64,000 nucleotides of DNA. It comes from Dugong dugon (Eukaryota > Chordata > Mammalia > Sirenia > Dugongidae). How positions within the stretch are numbered: the stretch's first letter is position 1; each line of letters begins with the position of its first letter. The position numbers and the translations under genes are program-made. This document shows positions 21,475 to 31,479 of this stretch, one piece after another. The stretch lies in NCBI GenBank assembly GCA_030035585.1, contig CM057481.1, forward strand, positions 7,341,128 to 7,405,127, in the 5' to 3' direction. A model generated the notes under the pieces. That model did no database searches. It saw only the letters and a program-made list of their open reading frames with translations, and was not told the DNA's origin.

Positions 21475-21648
21475 CTGGAGCCCTGGTGGTGCAGTGGTTA
21501 AATGGCTCAGCTGTTACCAAAAGGTCAGCAGTCTGAATTCACCAGTTGCTCCTTGGAAACCCTATGGGGCAGTTCTACTCTGTCCTATAGGGTCGTTAGG
21601 AGTCAGAATCGATTCAATAGCAACGAGTTTGGTTTTTGGTTTTGGCCT
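21475..21648 (+). mobile_element. AfroSINE (short form), near complete
   Basis: This copy shows the family plan well: tRNA-like head 'ctggtggtgcagtggttaaa' (A-box region), the degenerate B-box region 'ggtcagcagtctgaattcac', body 'ccctatggggcagttctact', tail 'gtcagaatcgattcaatagc', then a T/G-rich end. A tRNA-related head supplies an internal RNA polymerase III promoter. The tail resembles the RTE end at 18140-18202. Confidence 0.95.
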
Positions 21649-21886
21649 CCCTTCATGGGCTGGAGAATCTCTTGAGGGAATTTTCAAGGGATGGTCATGG
21701 GCTAGCAGTGAATATTTTTGTATTACATGTTGGTGGCTCAAATATTAGGAGTGAATATGCCAGAAGGGTCAACTGTCTCTATCTACACACAGTAAAGTTC
21801 TCATGAGAATTGTTATTGCTGAAATTTAAAGGATACTTTAAGGGCTTTAAAGACCAAGGTAAAACATGGTGAAAACGGCCCTGTAA
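21649..21886. other. No feature recognised
   Basis: Unassigned A+T-rich spacer between an AfroSINE and the left arm of an inverted repeat. Confidence 0.4.
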
Positions 21887-22055
21887 GATTCGCTTTATAT
21901 TAACATCTGTGGGCTTCCATTGCCCACTTAAAATGACTAAACCAGCAGTGCGGAGCATCCACGGTGCTGCTTAAAACCACGTTTCCTCAATGAGACAACA
22001 CTTTCTGCAGGTTGATGGAATTTCACATTTGCTGGAAATTTTAAGTGTGGCTTTA
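21887..22055 (+). repeat. Inverted repeat, left arm (partner 22831-22992)
   Basis: 'gtgggcttccattgcccact' and 'ctcaatgagacaacactttc' recur in reverse complement at 22831-22992. By eye the arms agree at about 90% over roughly 155 bp. The sequence is not a SINE, LTR or L1 I recognise. Confidence 0.85.
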
Positions 22056-22183
22056 GAACATAGAAGGCATGGAACTGAAGTGATCATTTGTGATGAAATG
22101 GTAGTCAAGTACAACAAGGCAAACTCACTTTAAGTAAAAAGAATAGTTTGGAGGCTCCTCAGAAAGTTAAACATAGACTTACC

Positions 22184-22345
22184 ATAAAAAAACACCGTGG
22201 CCGTCGAGTCGATTCCGACTCCTAGTGACCATATAGGACAGAGTAGAACTTCCCCAAAGGGTTTCCAAGGAGCAGCTAGCGGATGTGAACTGCTAATCTT
22301 TTGGTGAGCAGCCGAGCTCTTAATCACTGCGCCAGCAGGGCTCCA
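22184..22345 (-). mobile_element. AfroSINE (short form) in L1M
   Basis: 'ccgtcgagtcgattccgact', 'aggacagagtagaacttccc' and 'cagccgagctcttaatcact' up to 'gcagggctcc'. The L1M sequence continues across it at 'cat|atgatcc'. Confidence 0.95.
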
Positions 22346-22377
22346 TATGATCCAGCAATTTCACTCCTAGGTATATA

Positions 22378-22524
22378 AAACCAAAAAACCAAACCCACTG
22401 CCATCAAGTCGATTCCGACTCATAGTGACACCACAGGGTTCCCAAGGCTGTAAATCTCTTTGGGAGCAGATTGCCACATCTTTCTTCCTCAGAGCCCCTG
22501 GTGCTTTCAAACTGCCGAACATGC
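22378..22524 (-). mobile_element. AfroSINE in L1M, with TSD
   Basis: 'ccatcaagtcgattccgact' and 'gggagcagattgccacatct'. The head is truncated. An 8-bp repeat ggtatata (22370-22377 and 22525-22532) flanks it. Confidence 0.93.
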
Positions 22525-22830
22525 GGTATATACCCCCCGAAAATTGAAAGCAGGAACACAAACAGATACATGTACACCAGTGTTCACTGAGTATCTTCCC
22601 AAAAGGGGGAAACACCCCAAGTGCCCATCAGCAGAAGAATGGATAGACAAAATGTGGTACAAACATACAAGGGAATATTACTCAGCCATAAAGAGAAATG
22701 AAGGCCTGATACATGCCACAATACGGATGAACCTCAGAAACATTATGCCCAGTGAGATAAGTTAATCATAAAATGACAAATATTGTATGATCCCACTTAT
22801 TAATAACCTGTTAATGAACTCAGGTCTCTA

Positions 22831-22992
22831 TAGCTTGCTTAAAATCTCCAGCAAATGTGAAATTCCATCCACTTGCAGAAAGTGTTGTCTCATTGAGGAA
22901 ATCTGGTTTTAGGCAACATCATGGATGCTCTGCTCCGCTGGGTTAGTTATTTTAAGTGGGCAATGGAAGCCCACGGATGTTATATGAAGCCA
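22831..22992 (-). repeat. Inverted repeat, right arm, embedded in L1M
   Basis: This is the reverse complement of 21887-22055 ('gaaagtgttgtctcattgag', 'agtgggcaatggaagcccac'). It sits between L1M 3' UTR sequences ending 'atcccacttatta' and resuming 'gagaccaaagcttattagtg', so it was inserted into the L1. Confidence 0.85.
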
Positions 22993-23257
22993 ATCGAACA
23001 TAAATGTAAAGAGACCAAAGCTTATTAGTGGTGACCAAGGGTGAGAGGGAGGAGAAAGAGGAAGTCATTGCTTAGGGGGCACTGAGGTTCTGTTAAGGGT
23101 GTTGGAAAAATTTGGAAATGGCTAGTGGTAATGGTTGTACAACATGATGAACAATATCACTGAATTGATTGTACATGTAAAAAATGTTGAAATGGCAAAA
23201 ACAAAAACAAAAACAAAAAAAACCCTTCCTTATAAAGAGATTGTTATATGCAAACTT

Positions 23258-23330
23258 GGATAGATGGATGGATGGGTGGATGGATGGGTGGATGGATGGG
23301 TGGATGGATGGGTGGATGGATGGGTGGATG
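23258..23330 (+). repeat. 12-bp (TGGATGGATGGG) minisatellite
   Basis: About five to six near-perfect copies. All frames translate to short repeats such as DGWV; it is not a gene. Confidence 0.97.
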
Positions 23331-23459
23331 ATAAACAGGAGAAAGCATTAGTGCATTTGGAGCATCAGTGTTCTAATATGTTGTATGTTGTTCTTCTGTT
23401 AAAAAAAAAAAAAGAAAATTTTCTTTTTATTTTCCTCTTTTCTGTCATATTCTTCACTT

Positions 23460-24300
23460 TGTTATAATATTCCCCCATTGGCGTTGGGAGGGTGTTAGGA
23501 AGGGAAGAGAGCCCAAGGTAATTAAAAGTTTTCTAAACCAATCCTGAGGCATTGACTTGTGAAAATTCCCTCTTGGTTTAATTACACTTTTCATTAGGCC
23601 AGAGACAATAAAGACGCATATATGTCATCGCTTGTCATGGTTTTGGTCGGTCAAATGATACAATAATCAATCATCTCCATTCTTAGGGAATGGCATGATC
23701 AAAGGTATTATAGAGCCAATTGGATTCGTTCTCAGAAAGGGGCTGAACAATTACCGTGATCGTCAATCGTTAACTGCCTCTGCTAAGTATGTCATAACCC
23801 CAAGTGTTTCTCCAACAACGTGGAAATTAAAATCGTCTCTCTTACTCGATTCCCTTCCACTAGATAAACAGGGTGACACCTGAAGAACACCAGGCTGGCC
23901 TTCCAACTGCCTTCTTCTGATAGCTCAAAATAAAATCAAGTCCAAACCCGGAAAATACTGGCTTAATTAAAGCGGCTCAGTAGCTCATACATTATACATC
24001 AACAACCCTGCTAAAACTATACGGTGGGTGTTACATGTTAGAATTATAGTTGATTGGATTTCAAAGGTTAGGGCACTTTTGTCCTGTTTCAGAGAAGAGA
24101 AAGAAATGGGCAATTCATTATGCAAATTTTCATCTGGCTTCTGTAGCTGAAATGGCTTCCCCTGACTTTGTGGGAACTTGGTAATTCCCAGTGAATTAAA
24201 GAGATGCCCTCAGGGATGCACGTCTGGGGCCAGAGCTTCAGGTCGGCTTCATCAGTCGAGAGAGGGAAGCAGCAGGCTCCAGGCATTAGGCATCTCAGTA
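23460..24300. other. Repeat-free segment, candidate conserved noncoding element
   Basis: About 840 bp with no recognised repeat in a repeat-dense window. It has several homeodomain-type words ('ggtaattaaaag', 'ggcttaattaaagc', 'caataatcaatcatctcc') and about 14 CpGs in its first 600 bp by hand count. The frames are short and unremarkable. Regulatory function is inference only. Confidence 0.4.
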
Positions 24301-24477
24301 CTGCACACCACCTATTCTTTCACCCCCTCATTTCTTAAAAAAAGACATTGCAATTATTGCCTCTATTTTAGCAAACCCCAAAACTATTCCCTAGGGATAG
24401 AACTCCTCACTTCCCCCAGATGGTTAGGACTTCCGGCAGAGAGATCATTTTTATTTGCTGTCATACCTCCAGTGGAG

Positions 24478-24660
24478 TTTCTGCATGGTACAAGTAGTTA
24501 ACGTGCTCGCTGCTTACTGGAAAGTCTGAGTCCACCCAGAGGCACTGGCAATCAACTTCTGAAAAATCCTGAAAAGCGATGGAACACAGTTCTCCTCTGA
24601 TGCACATGGGGTCCCCATGAGTTGGAATCAACTCCGTAACAACTGGCTTCATATTTTGTT
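24478..24660 (+). mobile_element. AfroSINE (long form), diverged
   Basis: 'gcatggtacaagtagttaac', 'gaaaagcgatggaacacagt', 'ccccatgagttggaatcaac'. Confidence 0.88.
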
Positions 24661-24684
24661 TGTTTTTAATTGTACCCCAAGTAT

Positions 24685-24862
24685 TCAAGGAATGCAGTGA
24701 TTAAGTGCTCTGCTGCTAACTGAAAGGTCTTCCGTTTGAACCCACCAGGCACTTTGCGGGAGGAAGATGTGGCAGTTTGCTTCGGTAAAGATTACAGCCT
24801 TGGAAAACCATGGGGCAGTTCTCCTCTGTCCTACAGGGTCACTATGAGTCGGAGCAACAGCT
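24685..24862 (+). mobile_element. AfroSINE
   Basis: 'aatgcagtgattaagtgctc', 'taaagattacagccttggaa', 'gtcctacagggtcactatga'. It lies close behind another copy in the same orientation. Confidence 0.92.
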
Positions 24863-25693
24863 ACCCCGAGTATGCAGTACAGTGTCTGCCCAGTAACGGG
24901 TGCTCAGGTGATTTGGTGAATGAATGAATGATGCCTTGATCTCCAAAGCTCTCTACTCTCAAATTCGCTTCTTTTGTTCCCCTGCTTCACTCTTCTGCTT
25001 TCCAGCATTTGCTTGCATCTCTCAAGCACTCATGAAGTTTGATTTTCAGGCACGTAGCCACTTACCCAGAATGCTGCTTTGTCCCTCTGCTGTTTTCCAG
25101 ATGGCCTGGCATTTGATGAAACACATCCATCCTCACCGTCGTTCTTGGTATCGATCAGATCTTCTCTTCACAGACACATCACATTCAACAGTTTGTAACA
25201 CGCACTCGTAGACTCCCACTCTCTCCTCCCTGTGACGTAGGTGGAAGGGGTAGAGGAAACGATCATTCCAGCTTTACAGACCCGAAAACTGAGGCTCAAC
25301 AGACAGGCAGCCCTCCTGGCTCTAAATATAGGATTCCCGCCATTTAGCCACCTTGGTCCCATAAATCACACTTCATACTGAGGTTTTACTCTGAAGCCAA
25401 AGAGACTGAGGTTACATAGAATTTAACACCAGCAAGACCTTTTAAGGACTGGGTTTGTGGGAGTAATTGCGGAATGTACAGAAATTGATTAAATTCCCTT
25501 TTGAACACAGCTCTTGACAGACTGTTCCGAGTGGGCAAGCCAGGCCTCGTGGAATGTTTCTACCTCCCGCAGGGACGGCGGCCCTCAGGAGTATCCGTCT
25601 CCTTGCCTCGGCTAACCTAGTCTGGACCGCGTGGGCTGAACTGCCCAGAGAACCTCAGGGAGAAGGCTGGTTGCTGTGCATTGTCGTGCTGTT
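24863..25693. other. No gene recognised; L2 tail trace at about 24870-24930
   Basis: 'agtgtctgcccagtaacggg' to 'gtgaatgaatgaatg' resembles the L2 3' terminus. A weak reverse MIR ('gacccgaaaactgaggctca') sits near 25280. The rest is unassigned. Confidence 0.45.
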
Positions 25694-25846
25694 GTTCTGT
25701 GCTGTCGAGTTGATCCTGACTCATGGCCACCCTATAGGACAGAGTAGAACTGCCCCATAGGGTTTCCAAGGGGCGCCTGATGGATTTGAACTGCTGACCT
25801 TTTGGTCAGCAGCTGAGCTCTTAACCAGCTCGCCACCAGGGCTCCT
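25694..25846 (-). mobile_element. AfroSINE (short form), full length
   Basis: 'gtgctgtcgagttgatcctg', 'acagagtagaactgccccat', 'gaactgctgaccttttggtc' and 'ccaccagggctcc'. Confidence 0.96.
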
Positions 25847-27214
25847 AGCTCCCTTCCTGCCCAGCCCCTTCACTGCCTCTTAGATAACAGCACCTAGATT
25901 TCCTGTGGGAAACTATAAACTATCCCACTTTCCGCTGGGCCAATGACCACACCGAGCCAACCAGCCTGTCTCCAGGGAATCTGGGTCATGTACAGTGTGG
26001 GATACACCCCAATGGCAGCCCCTCTGCCAACTCAATCTCCTGCCCTTGCCAGTGCTGTCCTTTCTGAGGGCTGGCTGTTCATCCTTCTCCTCCCTACTGT
26101 GCGCTCGCCTTATCTTCCCCCATTCAATGCTTCCCTTTTGCACAGGTTAGCCAGACTTGGGCTATATTGTTCACAACAAAATTTAAACACTTGACCGATA
26201 TGAAAGGCCTGAGAAGGAAGAGATGTCCTCTGAGGTTGCTGGGTCTGGCACCTGTCACCTGAGGGATGGACCTGTCTGGGATCTGTGTGCCCTTGGTGTC
26301 AGCTTCTGGTTCTGCTGTGACCTGTACTGCCGGGAAAAGGTCCTTCTCACTTTCCATTGTGTAGCCTGGGAACAAAGCACCACTGTCAGAGGCCTGCCCA
26401 GGAAACAGACATGGGCAAAGCTTTTGATGTCATCAAGCTGAGAAGAGGGAGCATCCCGATAGGCCAGCAAGCAACTCATGGGCCTTGGGTCTGGTTGTTT
26501 GTTTGTTTCTCAACAGAACTAGAAATAGTAAGAGGTGACAACATTTAGTGTTAAATGTGCAGGCACTCAACTATGAAAGGAATCCCTGAAGTCATGTGAT
26601 AAGGGGAAAGACATCTTCATTTCTGGAAAACAAGGGACAGGAGATAAATCACATGGGATGCAGTCAGTCTTGGGCTGAAGTGGATGTTTTCCTTTGGAGA
26701 TTGTAGTGGTGGGGAACTCTGCTCAGCTCTCCCCAAACCTAAGGTCTGCTGAACACCTTTCAGGGCTCAGAGTGGCCACAAGCTTGGGGAAAGGGAGGAG
26801 ACCTTGAATTTGAGCCTTATTCTAGATAGAATGGGCACTACAATACAGTCAGCCCTCCAGATGCCCTGGAGACAGGCTGACGGGCTCAGTGTGCCCTTGG
26901 CCCAATGAAACATGGAATAGTTTGTAGTTTCTCATAAGAAATCTAGGTGCTATTACCTGAGAGGCAATGAAGGGGCTGGGCAGAGAAGGCAGCAAAGTTC
27001 CAAAAACCAAAACTTGAGTTTGCTGCGTGGTGAGCTCTATGCTGAAACCAGGCAAATGAAGTGATGTGTAGCATCCCCTGCTGTAGCCTCCCGCCATCTC
27101 ACAGATCCTCAGTCTCCAGCCAGCGCTTGTTGTCTGAGCATCGTTCACCTCGCGAATCCTTTGTTCGCTATTGTGTTGTGTGCACCCTTTGTTTCTGTGA
27201 AAACCGGCTCCTAC
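25847..27214. other. No gene recognised (1.4 kb unassigned)
   Basis: No repeat body recognised. 'cagtcagccctcc' at 26846-26858 resembles a Tigger/MER2-type inverted end but the sequence after it does not follow the family. Frames at 25913-26548 are open on both strands without domains. Confidence 0.45.
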
Positions 27215-27704
27215 AAAGCAATGAAGTGGTCAAAGCAATCCCTCCAAGGCTAAGACAGAGCGTAAAGTACTCTTTCTTGATGAGAAAATAAAATTCTTAG
27301 ATCTTTTGAAAAGTAGCATGTCGCTTGCCAAAGTGGGCCATAAGGTCGGTAAGAACGAATGGAGCATTCGTACAATAAGGCAGAAAGAAGCTGAAATTTG
27401 AGGAAGTGTTAGTGCTGCCCCTACAACGGCAAAAACGGGCTCTCTGGTTCATGGAAAAGTGCTTGCAAAGACTGAGAAAGCATTGAGTATTAAGCGTGAT
27501 TTAAGCATTAACAACTATTTCCATAGCATTTACATTGTATTAGGGGTTATAAGCAATCTAGGGAGGATTTAAAGTGTATGGGAGGATGCGCATAGGTTGT
27601 TTGCAAATCCTTCGCCATTTTCTATAAGGGTATTGAGCATCCTCAGATTTTGGTATCCGTGGAAGTCCTGGAACCAATCCCCTGTGGCTATCCAGGGCTG
27701 CCTG
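27215..27704 (+). mobile_element. Tigger (pogo/Tc1-mariner) DNA transposon remnant
   Basis: A transposase N-terminus (27243-27493) is followed directly by a MER2-like 3' non-coding end: 'ttccatagcatttacattgt', 'atgggaggatgcgcataggt', 'ctcagattttggtatccgtg' and 'tggaaccaatcccctgtggc', ending 'agggctgcctg'. The core and C-terminal half of the transposase are missing, so it is an internally deleted element. Confidence 0.85.
27243..27493 (+). pseudogene. Tigger transposase, CENP-B-like DNA-binding N-terminus
   Basis: One frame reads SKAKTERKVLFLDEKIKF... KSSMSLAKVGHKVGKNEWSIRTIRQKEAEI. That is the psq/CENP-B helix-turn-helix (helix 'EKIKFLDLL', then 'KVGKNE-SIR-I') that binds transposon ends. 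A TGA at 27399-27401 follows, after which the same frame continues in family-like order (APTTAKTGSLVHGKVLAKTE). The DDE catalytic domain is absent. Non-functional. Confidence 0.88.
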
Positions 27705-28335
27705 TTTTGGCTTTCCCTGCCCTGGGAAATTTAAGTAACGAGGGAAGAATCAAACCCTTCGCTAGGTTTCTTTATTCTGCTGCACCCTGCCCTCCTCTCC
27801 AGGCTAGTGCCGCCAGATGAAATGACAGCAGCAACATTTTCGTTAATTAGACACTTACTATATTCCAGACATTGCACTGAGTGCTTTATAGTCAGGATTT
27901 CATTTAAATTTCACACCAACCCATGGAGTCTGTATAGAGCTTCTCTGCTGGGCTACAGATCATCAGGAAGAGACACAGACACACAGACACACAGACACAC
28001 ACAGTATGGTTAGCCCCTAAAGGGGCATATAGCTGCCACAATGTCACTGTCCAATGAAGACAGGGATTTGTTCGATCCCAGGAACTCAATTTTTGCTATG
28101 TTACAGCCCTTTTAAACCTGGGGATCGTATCGCCATCTCAGAAAGTATTATACCAATCTCTGTATGTCTGTTCATAGGAATGTTTATAAACATCAGACTT
28201 TGCTGATTCTTGAAACAAACTCTGTCTCAGAGAAGCCACGTCTTACTCCCTGAATAGTTTCTCTGCCTCAGGCTTTCTCTAAAATGCCAGAAAGCTCATT
28301 TCCTCACCAGGTTGTATGCTCTTGTTAACATCCCA
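27705..28335. other. Mostly unassigned; MIR trace and (ACACAG)n
   Basis: A reverse MIR remnant at about 27815-27950 ('agacacttactatattccag', 'tgcactgagtgctttatagt') and a short 'agacacacagacacacagac' repeat at 27968-28003. No gene. Confidence 0.5.
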
Positions 28336-28339
28336 ACTT

Positions 28340-28645
28340 ACAGAGCTGTTGTTGTTGTTGTTAGGTACCTTCAGGTTGGTTCCAACTCATAGCAACCCTA
28401 CGTATACCAGAATGAAACGCTGCCTGGTCCTGTGCCATCCTCATAATTATTGCTATGTTTGAGCCCACTGTTACAGCCACTGTGTCAATCCATCTCATTG
28501 AGGGTCTTCCTCTTTTTCACTGACCCTTTCCTTTACCAAGCATGATGTCCTTCTCTAGAGACTGGTCCCTCCTAATAACATGTCCAAAGTAACTGAGACA
28601 AAGTCTCGCCATCATCACTTTTAAGAGTATTCTGGCTGTTCAGAG
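28340..28645 (-). pseudogene. RTE LINE 3' end
   Basis: Starts (GTT)n then 'aggtaccttcaggttggttc', 'tgagggtcttcctctttttc' and 'ccctttcctttaccaagcat'. On the minus strand this is the RTE C-terminal coding end plus 3' tail, colinear with 17940-18202. Confidence 0.85.
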
Positions 28646-30047
28646 CTAGGAAGGAGCAAAGCCAGGATTTGAACCCAGCGTAGAAGACAGGAGAAGGCAT
28701 TGCCTAGAGCTCTCTGAGGATGGATCCATCACATGAGGGCCCAATGTCCTGTCTGTCCTTGCTGCTATAACAGTCACTGCCTTCGATGGCCCTCTAAGAC
28801 GCAGTCACCTACAAAGCCCCTGGCTGAGATCCCCTTTGGCATATGACCTGAGTTTGGCATATGGCCGGTGACTGAAGATGCTTCACGTCAAGAGGAAGGG
28901 GCTGGTACCATGGAAAGATGCTTCCAAAAGATGCCAGAGTCACACATCCAGGTTTTGGACTAGATTCCTGAAGGCTCTCCCCTACACCAACCAAATTTAC
29001 CCAGTTCTGCCCTCTGGAGCTAGGGAAGGAAACTAAAATCCCTCTTCCATGTGCTCATCCCACCGGTTCTTGAGGGTAGTGTTCACATACCGCCTCCTTT
29101 TCCCAGCTCAGCTCTTCAGGCTAACAGCCCCACCTCCCTTACCAGCTCCTGCTACCTCAGGGTTTTCATAGCCGGCACTGTCTAGATCAGTCTCCAGTCC
29201 TAGCTGCAGATCTGGGATGCAGCTCTGATGCTTTAAAATATCTGTGTTACAACCTGCCCCCAGGCAGTTCCAACAGCTCACATTTCTATGAAACACTTTG
29301 CCAGGTGGCATTAGGTATGTGACCTAATTTGATTTTCAGTGTCTTACTCTAAAATAGCCATTATCATCATCCTTATTTTCAGGGCAGGGAAGCGACCTTA
29401 GAAATGATCTAGTTCAGCCCTATCCTATGGGAGGTTAGTTTCTCAAGTAAGAGAAAAATTGTCTATGGCCAATATACCCTTGAAAATCCCTTAAACACCC
29501 CGAGGTAGGACATACATATTTTATATCTGTATCCATACACAGTAAATCTTATATCAACTACAGTTTGAGGACCATCAAGCTAGAGTAGACAAAGGAAAAG
29601 AAGTGAAATCTGTATGCAGATTCTGGGGTTTCAGATGATTCCACCTTAAAGATAACTATCAATTCCCCAGAGGTGGATGAGGACAAGCAGAAAATTGTAG
29701 TGTTCCGGCTTGTTTCCACAGTTCGCTGTGTTCTCTTTTAATATAATGCCTCAGTGGTGGTTATGCGTGTTGTAGATTTGTTTGTGTCGGAGATTAAATT
29801 AGACAGTAGAGCCGTCTCTTTAAAGGGGGGCTGGGGTGTGTGGTGTTCTGAGACAGCTTAAAAAGCGAAACAACTGCAGGGTATGTCTCCAGTGTACCAG
29901 TGAACACCCAGGGCTCAGAGAGGAGAAAAGGCCACTCAAACCCATATATAGGGGCGGAGCAGGGCTAGAGGCCTCATCCCCCAACCCGAGACTGCATGTC
30001 TTGTTGTAGCCCTTCTGTCCGATCCTGTCACTGTGAATCACTGAGCT
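28646..30047. other. No gene recognised (1.4 kb)
   Basis: A short reverse MIR trace lies at its left edge ('gagctaggaaggagcaaagc') and another at about 29290-29420. The remainder, up to the minisatellite, is unassigned. Confidence 0.45.
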
Positions 30048-30515
30048 GACATGGTGGATGAGATACCAAACTGGACGGTGCAAGACCAGCTGGCATGGTG
30101 GTGATATACCAAACTGGACGGTGCAAGACCAGCTGGCATGGTGGTGATATACCAAACTGGACGGCGCAAGACCAGCTGGCATGGTGGTGATATACCAAAC
30201 TGGACGGCGCAAGACCAGCTGACATGGTGGATGAGATACCAAACTGGACGGCGCAAGGCCAGCTGGCATGGTGGATGAGATACCAAACTGGACGGTGCAA
30301 GACCAGCTGGCATGGTGGTGATATACCAAACTGGACGGTGCAAGACCAGCTGGCATGGTGGTGATATACCAAACTGGATGGTGCAAGACCAGCTGGCATG
30401 GTGGTGATATACCAAACTGGACGGTGCAAGACCAGCTGGCATGGTGGTGATATACCAAACTGGACGGTGCAAGACCAGCTGGCATGGTGGTGATACACCA
30501 AACTGGGTGGTGCAA
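30048..30515 (+). repeat. 43/44-bp minisatellite, about 10.8 copies
   Basis: Units start at 30048, 30092, 30135, 30178, 30221, 30265, 30309, 30352, 30395, 30438 and 30481. The standard unit is 43 bp ('ggcatggtggtgatatacca' first); units 1, 5 and 6 are 44 bp with 'gtggatgagatacc'. Units 3-5 carry 'ggcgca' where most carry 'ggtgca'. All three minus-strand frames are open across the array because the unit lacks stop codons there. The long frames (up to 231 codons) are therefore an artefact of repetition, not evidence for a protein. Confidence 0.97.
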
Positions 30516-30756
30516 TCAAGACTGGGGACATCACTGAAGAGTGCTCACTTCACAAGGACTCCAGACCCTGTGAGCACATCCCTGAGACTAGGTCAGTGAC
30601 GGTCTGTCCTTGTGTGAAGAGTCAGATAAACATCCTCTCATCCGTCTTGTGTTTGTCTCACATCTGTCTTACGTGACATAGAAGCAGCCCTGAGCTTAGG
30701 ATGTGGGAGGGGATTCCTAAAACAGATGTAAGGTTCACGCGAACAACCCCGTAAAA

Positions 30757-30917
30757 ACCCATTGCTGTTAAGCTGATTCTGAGTCATGGCGACCCCAAGT
30801 GTTACAGAGTAGATCTGCTCCATAGGATTTCTTTGGTTGTAATCTTTACGTAAACAGATTGCTAGGCCTTTCTTCCGTGGCACCGCTGGGTGGGTTCTAA
30901 CCACCAACATTTAGGCT
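30757..30917 (-). mobile_element. AfroSINE (long form), partial
   Basis: 'cccattgctgttaagctgat', 'cttacgtgaa'-free body 'gtaatctttacgtaaacaga', then 'aggcctttcttccgtggcac'. The tRNA-like head is missing. Confidence 0.9.
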
Positions 30918-30919
30918 AG

Positions 30920-31124
30920 TGTTGCTGTTGTTATCAGTTTTCCACTGAGTCGACTCTGGCTCATGGAGACCCCACGTGTGCAGAGTAGAACCGCTCCATA
31001 GGGTCTTCAAGGCTGTGCCCTTTTGGAAGAAGATCTCCAGGCCTGTCTTCTGAGGCACCTCTGGGTGAGTTCAAACCACCAACCTTTCAGCTAGTAGTCG
31101 AGTGCTTAACTGTTTGCGCTACCC
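30920..31124 (-). mobile_element. AfroSINE (long form), full length
   Basis: 'ttccactgagtcgactctgg', 'tgaggcacctctgggtgagt', 'cagctagtagtcgagtgctt'. It is adjacent to the previous copy, same orientation. Confidence 0.93.
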
Positions 31125-31169
31125 CTAGTCAACTGCAACTCAGGGATCTATTCACCTTTGGTAATTGGG

Positions 31170-31390
31170 CCATTGCGACCTGCCACTTTGCTAAATACTG
31201 CATACGCATTCTTGTGTTTAATCCTTGATAATGAAGTCAGAATTTTTATTTCATTTTAGAGTTGTGGGAACTGAGGTTCAGAAAAGTCAACTTATTTGCC
31301 CAGCATCACACAGCTAGAAAGTGGCAGAGCTTGGGTTCAAATCCAGGTCTATCTTGCTCCAATTCTTAACTGTTGAAAAACACTGAACAC
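31170..31390 (-). mobile_element. MIR SINE
   Basis: 'gggaactgaggttcagaaaa', 'cagcatcacacagctagaaa', 'gtggcagagcttgggttcaa' and 'tccaattcttaactgttg': a long, well-kept reverse MIR. Confidence 0.9.
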
Positions 31391-31479
31391 AACAGATATT
31401 CATTCTCTGGTCAGTGGTCTTGGTTAAAGATGCAACCACGCGTATTAACAGGACACAGTGGGCAGCCATTTTCCAGTCC

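Larger units (their letters stand above)
22146..23215 (+). mobile_element. L1M 3' fragment with three interruptions
   Basis: Pieces of one forward L1M: 22146-22183 ('gaggctcctcagaaagttaa'), 22346-22377 ('tatgatccagcaatttcact'), 22525-22802 ('gcccatcagcagaagaatgg', 'catgccacaatacggatgaa') and 23000-23215 ('gtggtaatggttgtacaaca', ending in (CAAAAA)n). The gaps hold two reverse AfroSINEs and the right arm of the inverted repeat. Confidence 0.85.

Noticed and set aside
21475..21550. tRNA-like sequence with A- and B-box-like words, repeated about 30 times in the window
   Set aside because: These are AfroSINE heads, not tRNA genes; no acceptor stem closes.
26846..26858. 'cagtcagccctcc' as a left end for the Tigger element at 27215-27704
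   Set aside because: It resembles the flipped right end, but the 350 bp that follow do not match Tigger and no TA duplication pairs the ends.
29820..30515. 231-codon minus-strand frame with a Cys/Trp/His-rich repeated peptide
   Set aside because: It is the translation of the 43/44-bp minisatellite. The same peptide words appear in all three frames of that strand, so openness follows from the repeat unit, not from selection.
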